Shown: one piece after another, positions 34,313 through 43,600 of the stretch | Position numbering within the stretch: position 1 is the first letter of the stretch | Layout: each line of letters opens with the position of its first letter | From: Vibrio sp. 99-70-13A1 | GTDB lineage: Bacteria; Pseudomonadota; Gammaproteobacteria; Enterobacterales; Vibrionaceae | Assembly (NCBI RefSeq): GCF_013114625.1 | Contig: NZ_VTXD01000034.1 | Span: 1 to 52,700 of the forward strand | Length of the DNA stretch: 52,700 bases | Reading direction: 5' to 3' | Notes under the pieces: generated by a model | Database searches by the model: none | Told to the model about the DNA's origin: nothing | What the model saw: the letters and a program-made list of their open reading frames with translations, nothing else | Translations under genes and position numbers: made by a program

Positions 34313-35731
34313 TTACGCAACAGTTGGTGTAGCCTGGTTATCGTTATCGTTATCATGGCCAATGGTTAAATTATTAATCCAGCGTCGGCTTACGTAGCGA
34401 TGCGAACAAATAGCCAATTTCACTACTTCTTCAACAAGCATTAATGCGTAGATATATTGAAAACTCCACCCCAATACAAATGCACCAAATACACAGACTG
34501 GAATTCCAACCATCCACATGGCAATGAAGTCCATACGTAAACAGAATCTATTATCGCCACCAGAGCGCAGCATTCCATTAATGATCACCATGTTGAGCAT
34601 TCTAATGACAATGGCACAGCTCATGAAGAACATAGTTGGCGAAGCTAATGTATATAAACTCGCTTCTGTTAGATTTAGCCATTCAAGAACGTATTCTTGA
34701 CCTAAAAATAAAGCAGAGCCGACGGCAATACCAAATACAACCACAATCTTAATAAAAGCTTTCCCCATATCCATCGCTTGATCGAATTCGTCACGTCCTA
34801 ATGAATGACCAAGTAGGACAGAACACGCAACTGAGATACCGAAAAATACGGAATAACAAAGTGATTCAAACGGTGCAAGCATAGAGAACACGGCTAATTC
34901 AGTTGTCCCCATGTGACCAAAAACCATTTGGTAAGCCATTGTCCCTACAGCCCAAAGCACAGCATTCATTGTAAGTGGAAAAGCAATACGACGATAAGAA
35001 AGCCACAGTGATTGTTTGTGAGTAGAGCTTTCTGATGTGAGTAGCCAGTGTTTTTTATAGCGCATGTAGGCGTACATCATGATCACTTGGATTAAGCGAG
35101 CAAGTGTCGTAGCTAAGGCTGCGCCAGCCACACCCATTGCTGGAATCCCAAATGCTCCTTTAATGAGGATTAGGTTCAAAGCTATATTTAGCCCAATAGT
35201 CACAGCGCCAAGTAATAGTGGAGTGACGGTGTCACCTGATGAGCGCATGCTTGCTTCTGTTACAATCACAATGTGTGTAAGTAAAAGAACCGGAAACCCA
35301 TACCAAAGGTAAGACGCTCCTAGGTCTATCACAGTTTGATCACTGGTTTGTAGCATCATCAATAATTGAGCGCCAAGCGTAATAATTGCCGTTACTGGCA
35401 GTAACACTTTCAAACCGAAATTCAAAGTAATTGATGTAATCGTTTTCGCACTCGAACGGTCACCTTTCCCCCAGTATTGAGCGACTAGTGTACCGTTAGC
35501 GGTGGCGAGACCAGCCATGATCATTATTGCAACGAAGTGCCATTTTGATGCTATTCCCACAGCCGCAGTGGCTTCCATACCAAAATCGCTAACCATCAAT
35601 ACATCGGCAAGGGCGAGTATTGCAACTAAAGCACTTTGTAGTGCTACAGGTAAGCCGAGCTTAATTATCCTAGATAATATATGCTCTGGCTTAGTTGGAT
35701 TGTTTGCGTTAGGGTAAGTTTTAGTAGTCAT
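34313..35731 (-). CDS. MATE family efflux transporter
   Basis: 472-aa inner-membrane exporter with 12 predicted helices, of the MatE/NorM superfamily. The N-terminal start RIIKLGLPVALQSALVAIL and the repeat halves (ALADVLMVSDFGMEATAAVGIASK; GTTELAVFSMLAPFESLCYSVFFGISVACSVLLG) are typical. These pumps expel cationic drugs or toxic compounds using H+ or Na+. GGAG precedes the ATG on the minus strand. It is divergent from the AraC gene by 51 bases, so that regulator is a candidate controller. The substrate is unknown. Confidence 0.92.
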   Translation of the reverse strand: MTTKTYPNANNPTKPEHILSRIIKLGLPVALQSALVAILALADVLMVSDFGMEATAAVGIASKWHFVAIMIMAGLATANGTLVAQYWGKGDRSSAKTITSITLNFGLKVLLPVTAIITLGAQLLMMLQTSDQTVIDLGASYLWYGFPVLLLTHIVIVTEASMRSSGDTVTPLLLGAVTIGLNIALNLILIKGAFGIPAMGVAGAALATTLARLIQVIMMYAYMRYKKHWLLTSESSTHKQSLWLSYRRIAFPLTMNAVLWAVGTMAYQMVFGHMGTTELAVFSMLAPFESLCYSVFFGISVACSVLLGHSLGRDEFDQAMDMGKAFIKIVVVFGIAVGSALFLGQEYVLEWLNLTEASLYTLASPTMFFMSCAIVIRMLNMVIINGMLRSGGDNRFCLRMDFIAMWMVGIPVCVFGAFVLGWSFQYIYALMLVEEVVKLAICSHRYVSRRWINNLTIGHDNDNDNQATPTVA

Positions 35732-35782
35732 AGGCTCTCCAGTTTATGGCAAGAACTATAGTGATTAGCCTAAGATAAGAAC

Positions 35783-36670
35783 ATGTTTAAAAATCGAGAA
35801 AACCTGTGCGAATCCGTCATTGGCACAATGCAGCCTAAAACAACATGGCAAGATGAAGTCTTTCTTGCTGAAAGTTGTAAAGAACGCTTTTTGACCACTG
35901 AAGATATTCCTGAACTACAAGCCTGTGGAGTTCATATGGCTGGTATGGCGAAATTATTTGATGGTTACTTGGTAGAGCGAGAATCCGTGTCTGTTCATAC
36001 TTTCGTATTTACGCAAGAAGGCAGTGGTATTCTAACAACCTCTACATTTGTTGCTGAAATAGAGCCCTATACTTTAGTTGTTTTGCCTGCTGGAACTTCC
36101 TTCCGGTTTGAACTGAACCCACAACAAAACTATTGGAAAATGGCGTGGATGCTGATACCTGACACTCCACAATGGCAACACATGGCAGGTTTAGGGCAAT
36201 CAATTGTACCGTTCGGAGAGTGTGAGCAAGTGTGGTCTTTATTAAATTTGTTGTATTTCGAAATTGGTGGGCGTGCAAGTTTTAGAAAACTAGTGTCGAG
36301 TGAAATTGTACGCTTATTAACTGGATTCGAACCAAAATCGACCAGTACCACTTCTCGAGTACAAGCGTTATATAATGAAATTGAAAGCAGCTTACATTTA
36401 AATTGGACAGTAGCAGAGATGGCAAAGCGAGTATTCATCAGTGAAGAACAACTCAACAGAGTCACTAAATCATTGTTTCAGCTGTCACCTAGAAGTAAGC
36501 TCATTCACTTGAGAATGGATAAAGCCGCGAGTTTACTCCATCATCAGGAATGGTCAGTCACCATGATTTCTCATCGGCTAGGCTATAAAGACCCTTACAA
36601 CTTCTCGCACCGTTTTAAAAAGCATTTCGGGCAATCTCCTAGTCAATATAGAAAATCATTACATCACTAA
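35783..36670 (+). CDS. AraC-family transcriptional regulator
   Basis: 295-aa regulator with an N-terminal cupin-like sensing region (VHTFVFTQEGSGILTT, YTLVVLPAGTSFRFEL) and a C-terminal double helix-turn-helix (NWTVAEMAKRVFISEEQLNRVTK and WSVTMISHRLGYKDPYNFSHRFKKHFGQSPSQYRK). The start could also be the ATG at 35828 (MQPKTTW). It is divergent from the MATE pump gene, a common arrangement for local control, though the ligand is unknown. Confidence 0.9.
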   Translation: MFKNRENLCESVIGTMQPKTTWQDEVFLAESCKERFLTTEDIPELQACGVHMAGMAKLFDGYLVERESVSVHTFVFTQEGSGILTTSTFVAEIEPYTLVVLPAGTSFRFELNPQQNYWKMAWMLIPDTPQWQHMAGLGQSIVPFGECEQVWSLLNLLYFEIGGRASFRKLVSSEIVRLLTGFEPKSTSTTSRVQALYNEIESSLHLNWTVAEMAKRVFISEEQLNRVTKSLFQLSPRSKLIHLRMDKAASLLHHQEWSVTMISHRLGYKDPYNFSHRFKKHFGQSPSQYRKSLHH

Positions 36671-36691
36671 AAAATTAATGCTCAAACTATG

Positions 36692-36736
36692 CTAGAACCT
36701 AGAACCTAGAACCTAGAACCTAGAACCTAGAACCTA
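36692..36736 (+). repeat. 7-bp tandem repeat CTAGAAC x 6.4
   Basis: Six perfect head-to-tail copies of CTAGAAC plus CTA, in the 102-base convergent gap between the AraC and Crp-family genes. The unit CTAGAACC also forms the arm of the hairpin at 3277-3286. Copy number may vary by slippage, but it is outside both coding regions. Confidence 0.95.
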
Positions 36737-36772
36737 AAGCTTATAATTTAGAGCTTCAGCAAAAAACCAAAA

Positions 36773-37465
36773 TTAGCCCATGGCTTGGAAAGCATGCTCA
36801 AGTTTCTCCGTCCTCTTATTAAGAGATGGAATGTCAATAAGGTGAATGCTGCCTCGCTCTAAGCTGATTTCATTTTGTTTCTCTAAGCTTTTCAGTACTT
36901 CATTTAATCTTGGGCGAGATATTCCTGTTATTTGGCTGAGCTGCTTCTGTGAAATATCGATTTTTATCAAGCTGCCTTGAACGGCGGTCAAGCGTTTTGC
37001 GAGATCCAGTAAAGAAAAGACAATTCGAGATTCACGATCGTAAAGCGAACAAAGTTGAGATTGCAGCCAATTTTTTTGAATATCTAATGTGCAGTGATAC
37101 AACCAACGAAACACTTCATTGTTAGTACTGGCAAGCCGGTCAATTTTTTCTTTTGGGAAATACAAAAGAGTGCAGGGGAGAATTTCATCAATGGTCGCGT
37201 TGAAAGACAAGCTATTGTATATGACTCCACCACCAGCCCAAGTATTGGCACTCAGTAGCGTGGCATTCATCGTATTTGTGTTTTCAGACGCAAAGCTAAT
37301 CGACATGATCCCTTGAACGATATAAAAAACACCACCTTCACTCGTACGTTTAAACTGATTTCGGTCTGAAATACCATGTACAGTAATGGCAGAAAGCATT
37401 AGTTCATCTTTTAATGCTTGGCTAAGCGGACAAGGCCACTGAATATCGGAAGTAGAGGTTTTCAA
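36773..37465 (-). CDS. Crp/Fnr-family transcriptional regulator
   Basis: 230-aa regulator with an N-terminal cyclic-nucleotide-like beta-barrel (GGVFYIVQGIMSISF, AGGGVIYNSLSFNA) and a C-terminal winged helix (ISQKQLSQITGISRPRLNEVLKSLEKQNEISLERGSIHL). Neither the cAMP-binding signature nor the N-terminal cysteine cluster of FNR is present, so ligand and effector are unknown. It is transcribed alone, behind the REC-EAL terminator and promoter region. Confidence 0.88.
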   Translation of the reverse strand: MKTSTSDIQWPCPLSQALKDELMLSAITVHGISDRNQFKRTSEGGVFYIVQGIMSISFASENTNTMNATLLSANTWAGGGVIYNSLSFNATIDEILPCTLLYFPKEKIDRLASTNNEVFRWLYHCTLDIQKNWLQSQLCSLYDRESRIVFSLLDLAKRLTAVQGSLIKIDISQKQLSQITGISRPRLNEVLKSLEKQNEISLERGSIHLIDIPSLNKRTEKLEHAFQAMG

Positions 37466-37565
37466 AAGCGATCTCGATTGTATTTTTTCATAGTGTAACT
37501 TGGTGATTTACGTTCTTACAATATGAATAAACTCTAATACTTAAATCGGTAAAGAAAGTATTATA

Positions 37566-37596
37566 AAAATCGGCAGAAAAGGTGCTGCCGATTTTG
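37566..37596 (-). terminator. Terminator of the REC-EAL gene
   Basis: The 11-bp perfect stem AAAATCGGCAG (37566-37576) / CTGCCGATTTT (37585-37595) has an eight-base loop. On the minus strand the 3' arm is followed by a T-rich run. Confidence 0.88.
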
Positions 37597-37612
37597 TTTT
37601 GTGGATGTGATT

Positions 37613-38824
37613 TTAGAGGGGGGTATTATTGCATTGCGAAGGCTTATTAAAATGTTTGAAACAAAAATGGATAAAATCGTTGCTACTTTTAGGCTTTGCG
37701 AGAAAGTACCCTTGTAAAACATCACAACCTAGTTGAGCAAGCCTGCGTGCTTGTACTTGGCTTTCCACACCTTCCGCAACCACTCTTAAATCCAAGCTTT
37801 TACTTAGCGCAATGACACACTGTACTGCGGCTAAGTGCTTATTATTCTTTAGCATCTGGCTAACAAACAGTTGATCAATTTTAAGTTCAGTAAACGGGCT
37901 TGAAATTAACTGGCTTAATGATGAGTGACCAGTACCAAAATCATCTATAGAAATGTTTACACCGCGAATGCGTAATCGACTGGTGTTTTCAAGTGATCGA
38001 GCCAAATCAGATGCCAGTTCAGTTTCCGTCACTTCAATAGTTAATTTATGAGGTGGGAAGCGAACTTCATCAGCAATCTGTAAAACGCGGTTAGCAAAAT
38101 CAGGTTGAACAAGATCAGTAGGCGTGACGTTTACAGATATATTCAAAGACCAGCCTTTATTATGCCAACTTGCGGCCGTCTCAATAGATTTTCTAAGCAT
38201 ATGACAAGTCAACTGATAGCTTAAACCCATGTTCAGCAGCTTATCTAAAAAGTGAATAGGGGTTAGCATTCCAAATTTGGGGTGGTTCCAGCGGATCAAA
38301 GCTTCAGCACCAATCAAATTACCATTACGAGCATCAAAGTGGGCTTGATAGTGAGGCTCGAACTGATCATTTCTTAATGCATGTCGTATTTCGTCTTCCG
38401 TTACGCAAATCTCTTGTGATTGTTTGCTTTGCGCTATAGATGTATCTTTTTGAACCCAAGTGAGGAGTTCCGTAACTTGTTCACGCTTTAAAGGTTTAAT
38501 TAAATTGGCGACCTTTTTTAACCCGCATGATTTCGACATTTCAATCACAGCAGCTTGAACATCACTGGCGGCACTACTGGTAAATACAACGGTTGTTTGT
38601 ATCCCTGAATCAGCTAAAACTCTTACAAATTCAACACCATCCATTTCTGGCATGTAAAGATCACAGAAGATCAGGTCTGGCTTTTGTTTCTTTACCGCTT
38701 CAAATCCTTTTTTTCCATTGTTCGCAGTCACAATGGTGGCGCTTGTGATAGAAGAAAGCATTGAATATAAAATCTTACTTTGAAATGCATCATCTTCTAT
38801 GATGAGAATGTTACCTATATCCAT
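37613..38824 (-). CDS. REC-EAL response regulator, c-di-GMP phosphodiesterase (VieA-like, no HTH)
   Basis: 403-aa protein with a receiver domain (phosphoacceptor D55 in LIFCDLYMP) joined to an EAL domain. Key catalytic motifs are all present: EALIRW, NVTPTDL, EVTETELA, IDDFGTGHSS, LKIDQLF and VAEGVES, so it should degrade c-di-GMP. V. cholerae VieA has an additional C-terminal helix-turn-helix, which is absent here because the protein stops after the EAL domain. It is coupled to the REC-TPR gene by a TAATG overlap, so it is second in that operon. Confidence 0.92.
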   Translation of the reverse strand: MDIGNILIIEDDAFQSKILYSMLSSITSATIVTANNGKKGFEAVKKQKPDLIFCDLYMPEMDGVEFVRVLADSGIQTTVVFTSSAASDVQAAVIEMSKSCGLKKVANLIKPLKREQVTELLTWVQKDTSIAQSKQSQEICVTEDEIRHALRNDQFEPHYQAHFDARNGNLIGAEALIRWNHPKFGMLTPIHFLDKLLNMGLSYQLTCHMLRKSIETAASWHNKGWSLNISVNVTPTDLVQPDFANRVLQIADEVRFPPHKLTIEVTETELASDLARSLENTSRLRIRGVNISIDDFGTGHSSLSQLISSPFTELKIDQLFVSQMLKNNKHLAAVQCVIALSKSLDLRVVAEGVESQVQARRLAQLGCDVLQGYFLAKPKSSNDFIHFCFKHFNKPSQCNNTPL

Positions 38825-40500
38825 TAAGTCGCCATACTAGCAGTCATTGCTAGATCCTTGTAATCCAATTGTTGAGCCAAAACTCGGCTTTGGGCTGAAA
38901 ACTCTTTGCTTTTGATGAAGTCAGTATCATGAAGCTGATCTCGGCAGCGAATCGCTAAATGGATAACGTCACGCTTACTCCAATTGTGAGGCCAAGCGCG
39001 TGTTAGCACACCGAATAAGAGTTTAGGCACTTCATTATCCGTAAATTGAGTTTCCATTGCGTGAGCAAGCATCGTTGATGCTTTTTCAAAGCTTTTCTGT
39101 TCGATTAAAGTGAGTGCATCACGCTTTATTTTAATAGCCGTTTCTCGAGACCTTTGAACCTTATTTCGCCATTGAGATAAGTAAGCCAGTAATGCTTTAT
39201 CTCTAGTAGTAAAGGGTTCTTTTTTTAGTGATATGTTGATTTGCTCACTTAAGCGTTGGTATTCAGTTTGAAATCCTAATAAAAGATACACGCGTGATAG
39301 CTCAATCTTTTCTAGTAAGCTTGGTTGATATCCTTCAATGTTAGCAACGTAGCTTCTGTACTCTTGCAGCAAAGCGCGTCCTTTCATTGGGTCGCTTTTT
39401 AAAATATTGCCACGAGAAAACAGCAGCAGTTCCATTGCTTTATAATCCGTTCTAGGGAATTTTGCTCGCCAACTTTCTGCCCATTTACCTAATACTGATA
39501 GGTGAGTTAAGCGTTGCTCTCTTGGTGAGAACTGAGCTTGGTCGAGAACCAGTTGCGCACCTAACTGATACATATCCAAAGACTCTCTAAATGAATGGCG
39601 AGACTCTAAGATCATCGACTTCGTACTTGAGATAGCGTTAGGTAAGTTAAACATTGCCATATTGAGGTGTACTTTAAGGCGATGTCTTTCAATCACTTTG
39701 GGAGAAATTGCAATTGCTCGATCAATGTCTTCTAGAGCAGGTTCAAACTGAATTTGAGCCACGTTTAATTCGGCGCTCAGCTGCGCAGCAGAAGCGGCAT
39801 GGAAAGGGTCTTTTTGAAGTGGTTTTAGTAAGAATAACCCTTGTTTATATTGTCTTTGTTTGAGAGCAATACGAGCCAAGTTAAGGACTACTTTTCCATT
39901 CTCACCGCTGCCTTGTAAATTGATCAGCACATTTCGGGCATCATCATACTGCTTGAGTTCTATGAGTGCTTCTGCTTTCAAACGTTGAGCGTGAACGATG
40001 ATGTCGTCATCTTTATAAAAAGCCTCATCCACCATTGTCACAACGGCTGCATAATCTTTCTTAGCAAAACAAATAAGCAGATCCGCGAGCTCACGTTTTT
40101 TTCGAATAAAACCTGAAAGACGTTCTTTTAATGTGGTGTAGTTGAGTGGCTTAAGAAGGTAACCATCAGGGTTTAATTCCATAAACCCACGAACGACCTC
40201 TGCTGTGGCGTCACCCGTTACAATGATATTAGCGCAGTCTGCGGCAAGTAAGCCTTTAGTCTGTAGTTCATCGATCAGCTGAAATCCATTCGCGCGATCA
40301 CCTAAGTTGTAATCGAAGAAGACAAGACCATAGTGGTTATTACGGCATCGTAAAATGGCTTCTGAAGCATCTTGGGCAAAATGCAGCATTTCCGGTTGGT
40401 AACCCAGCTTTTGAAGCATACCTTTAGCGGCGGTTCTATACATTGAGCTGTCATCGACAATTAAAACTGGGCGTGAATGATCAAGAGTGTTGAATGGCAT
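38824..40500 (-). CDS. REC-TPR response regulator (VieB-like)
   Basis: 558-aa protein with an N-terminal receiver (phosphoacceptor D63 in LVFFDYNLGD, KPLNY lysine) and about 400 residues of TPR-type helical repeats (AQRLKAEALIELKQYDDARN, LNLARIALKQRQYKQGLFLL). This matches VieB of V. cholerae, which blocks phosphotransfer from VieS to VieA. It lies first in the minus-strand pair with REC-EAL and diverges from the hybrid-kinase gene by 138 bases. Confidence 0.85.
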   Translation of the reverse strand: MPFNTLDHSRPVLIVDDSSMYRTAAKGMLQKLGYQPEMLHFAQDASEAILRCRNNHYGLVFFDYNLGDRANGFQLIDELQTKGLLAADCANIIVTGDATAEVVRGFMELNPDGYLLKPLNYTTLKERLSGFIRKKRELADLLICFAKKDYAAVVTMVDEAFYKDDDIIVHAQRLKAEALIELKQYDDARNVLINLQGSGENGKVVLNLARIALKQRQYKQGLFLLKPLQKDPFHAASAAQLSAELNVAQIQFEPALEDIDRAIAISPKVIERHRLKVHLNMAMFNLPNAISSTKSMILESRHSFRESLDMYQLGAQLVLDQAQFSPREQRLTHLSVLGKWAESWRAKFPRTDYKAMELLLFSRGNILKSDPMKGRALLQEYRSYVANIEGYQPSLLEKIELSRVYLLLGFQTEYQRLSEQINISLKKEPFTTRDKALLAYLSQWRNKVQRSRETAIKIKRDALTLIEQKSFEKASTMLAHAMETQFTDNEVPKLLFGVLTRAWPHNWSKRDVIHLAIRCRDQLHDTDFIKSKEFSAQSRVLAQQLDYKDLAMTASMAT

Positions 40501-40638
40501 ATATAAGTCGCTATCAATTGGTACTTAGCCATTATTTATAATTTTTATACAGAAGTCTGTTCCTTAAAGAACAGAACTAAGAGAAACTTGCAATTATACT
40601 GTATGCAATTCCCCTAGGTAGCGAGTTTATAAACCTCG

Positions 40639-43600
40639 ATGTCGAATAATATGTTTTATAGTACTTTACACCTGCTAATTCTGCTTCTGTCATTTTTGTC
40701 ACTTGGATTAATATCATTCAATACCTTCGCCCAAGAAGCTTCTGATTTTCAAGAAACCTCTAACTATCAAGGGGTCTCTGATAATCAAGAAACTATCAGA
40801 GTGAAAAGTATCAAACCACTAGCTGACGACTTACCAGACATTCGTTCATCGATAAGTCGTCCAGAGCCCGTCAGTTTGAAAGAAGTCAGTTCGGAATTGA
40901 TCAGTTCAAATGATGTTTTTTCGGAAGAAGGCTACTCAATTGAAGCGATACTGAGCAGTCAAGGGGAAGGTCATCTAAAGAAGATATTGACCATTGGTAT
41001 TCCTCAGCCGTCTCAAACTAAGGGTTATCATACACACCAAGAAGATATAGCTATTTTACGTACTTTTATGAAAAAGTACTGGCTTGCTTGGGGCGAACAA
41101 TATGGATTCGAAATAAAGTTTCAGTTATCACCTTATCAAACGCTTTATTCAGAATTACTCAATGGATCTATTGATATTCTCACCACTTCAACTTACAGCC
41201 ATAATTTAACCAGCTGGGTTAAATACAGCATTCCATACTTAGAGGCGAAAACTCTACTGGCTAAACGTATTGGTGAAAGTATAGAAGGCGGAAAAGTTGG
41301 CTTTGATTTACCGACATCAATCATCCCTTTTGGCTTTAATATCAATAATGATGTTGAGATACATACCAATTCGACATCGAAGGTGCTCGACCGTGTAGAT
41401 AAGCTCAATTATATATTCAGCTGGTCTGTGAGAGAGCTAAACAAAGAACTAGCCATTCGAGGGTTGAGCGAAGAGTTTTCGGTTGCAACTAAAACGTCGG
41501 GTATACCAATACGTTCCATGACTCGCTTTGAAGATGAGAAGCTTATGTTGCTCATCAACCGTGGTATTCGAGAGTTCTCTAATAATAAAACTCAGATGTT
41601 ATGGCAACAAGCGACAGAGAATAATGAGCTGGCATCTTTCGCGCCAGTTGTTGGCACGTACATACCTGAATTAACGAATAAGCAATCTAAAAAAATAGCC
41701 GAACACCCCGTTCTTACCTATGCCTATATTGTCGATGGGGAAGAGCCCTATTTTATTGCGGAAGATTTTCTAATAGAAGGTTATATCATCGATGTGATGC
41801 GTAGCCTCAGCCTAAAGCTCGGGCTGACATTTAAAGCTAAACCGTATTACTCATTCCAAGAAGCCATGGATGCAGTAAAGAATCGTGAAGTAGACATGTT
41901 TCCTGGCGTGTATAGAACTGAACAGCGACTTAGTAGCTTAGAATTCACAACAGATATAGATAGAACTTTGCTTGCTATTGCGAGTGAAGATAACTATTAC
42001 ACAATTAGGCAGTTGAAAGGCAAGCGTTTAGCGTTAGTCCGTGGTTTGTATGAAAACGAATTACTGGCTGATTTACTCCCCGTAAATCCGATCATATATC
42101 TTGATACCGCAGAAGATGCCATGCGTGCAGTGGCAGAAGGTCGTGCTGATGCTTATGTGGGTAAGTTATTAAATAGTGCATATTTAATGAACAAGCATAA
42201 GCTCTTTACTCTTAACCTTCATAAGGCAGAAGATTTTGATGTTGAGTTTTGGCCAAGGATTGCTTTGCCAAAAATGGAAAACGATTGGGTTGAATTACTC
42301 AATGTCGGTATTTTTAATTTAGGGGATAAATTCCAGCAAGATCTTCAAGTTAAATGGAAAGAACACATTGTATTTAGCCAAGAAGCAGAACGTGTTCAAG
42401 CTTTATACCAACAAGTTGTTATTGCCAGTGGAATACTCATTGTTTTCTTATTGATGTGTTTCTTGTTCTACCGACATCAATTAGGAAGAAGGAAAGACAT
42501 TCAGGGTACTCTAGAAAGAGCATTGCAAGAAGCTGAGTTAGCAAAGAAAGAAGCGGAGGAACTGACTCTGGCTAAATCCGACTTCTTAGCTCGCATGAGT
42601 CATGAGATTAGAACTCCGATGAATGGCGTTTTAGGCATGGCAGAAGCTTTGTCTTTCACCAAGCTGAATGGTGAACAAGAAGATCTGCTGCAAACCCTGA
42701 ATGGTTCGGCTCGAAACCTAATGGCGCTTCTTAATGATGTGCTCGACTTTTCTAAAATGGATGCAGGTAAACTGACGCTCGAAAGTGTTAACTGTGAACT
42801 CAATTCATTGATGACCAGTGTCATTGGTAATTTCAAGCATAAAGCCACAGCTAAAGATCTATCGATTAATAGCAGAATGGATTCTCAGATTGGTCGAGTG
42901 TACATGTGTGATTCCACTCGTTTAATGCAAGTGCTCAACAATTTAGTCTCTAACTCCGTTAAATTCACCCAAGAAGGGTTTGTGGAGCTCAGTGCTCAAC
43001 TCATTGCATCTGACTTTAAACAGTCTGATGACGGTACATCTTACGACCTCATTGGCTTTCAAGTGCGGGACAGTGGCATAGGCATCGCTAAAAATAAGCA
43101 AAGCTCCTTGTTTGACCCTTTTGTTCAGGCGGATGGGGATATTACACGGCGCTTTGGTGGTACAGGGCTTGGTTTGAGCATCTGCAGTGAAATTGTTACT
43201 GAAATGGGTGGTGAAATCCGAGTGTCTTCAGTGATCGGACATGGGAGCTTATTCAGCATTACCTTACCTATGGCGGTAGGTAAAAATGAAGAAGTGATTA
43301 TTCAAGATCAAGCTATTAGCGAAATGCCTTCAGGAAATCAACTTAATAAACTACGTGTTCTTTTCGCAGAAGATAATGAAGTAAATAGAAAAGTAATTGG
43401 CGGGCAATTAAAACGCCTTGGAGTGAGTTTTGATACCGCTGAAAATGGACTCATCGCTTATAACAAGTTCATTTCAGACGCTTCCTATGATGTTGTCTTA
43501 TCTGATTGCCACATGCCTGAAATGGATGGCTTCACACTTGCTACAAAGATATCAACTGAGTTTCAAGATGATAAGCCTCACCTTATCGCTATAACGGCGG

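Noticed and set aside
36692..36736. Tandem array considered as a CRISPR.
   Set aside because: Units are 7 bases with no spacers and no cas genes are present.
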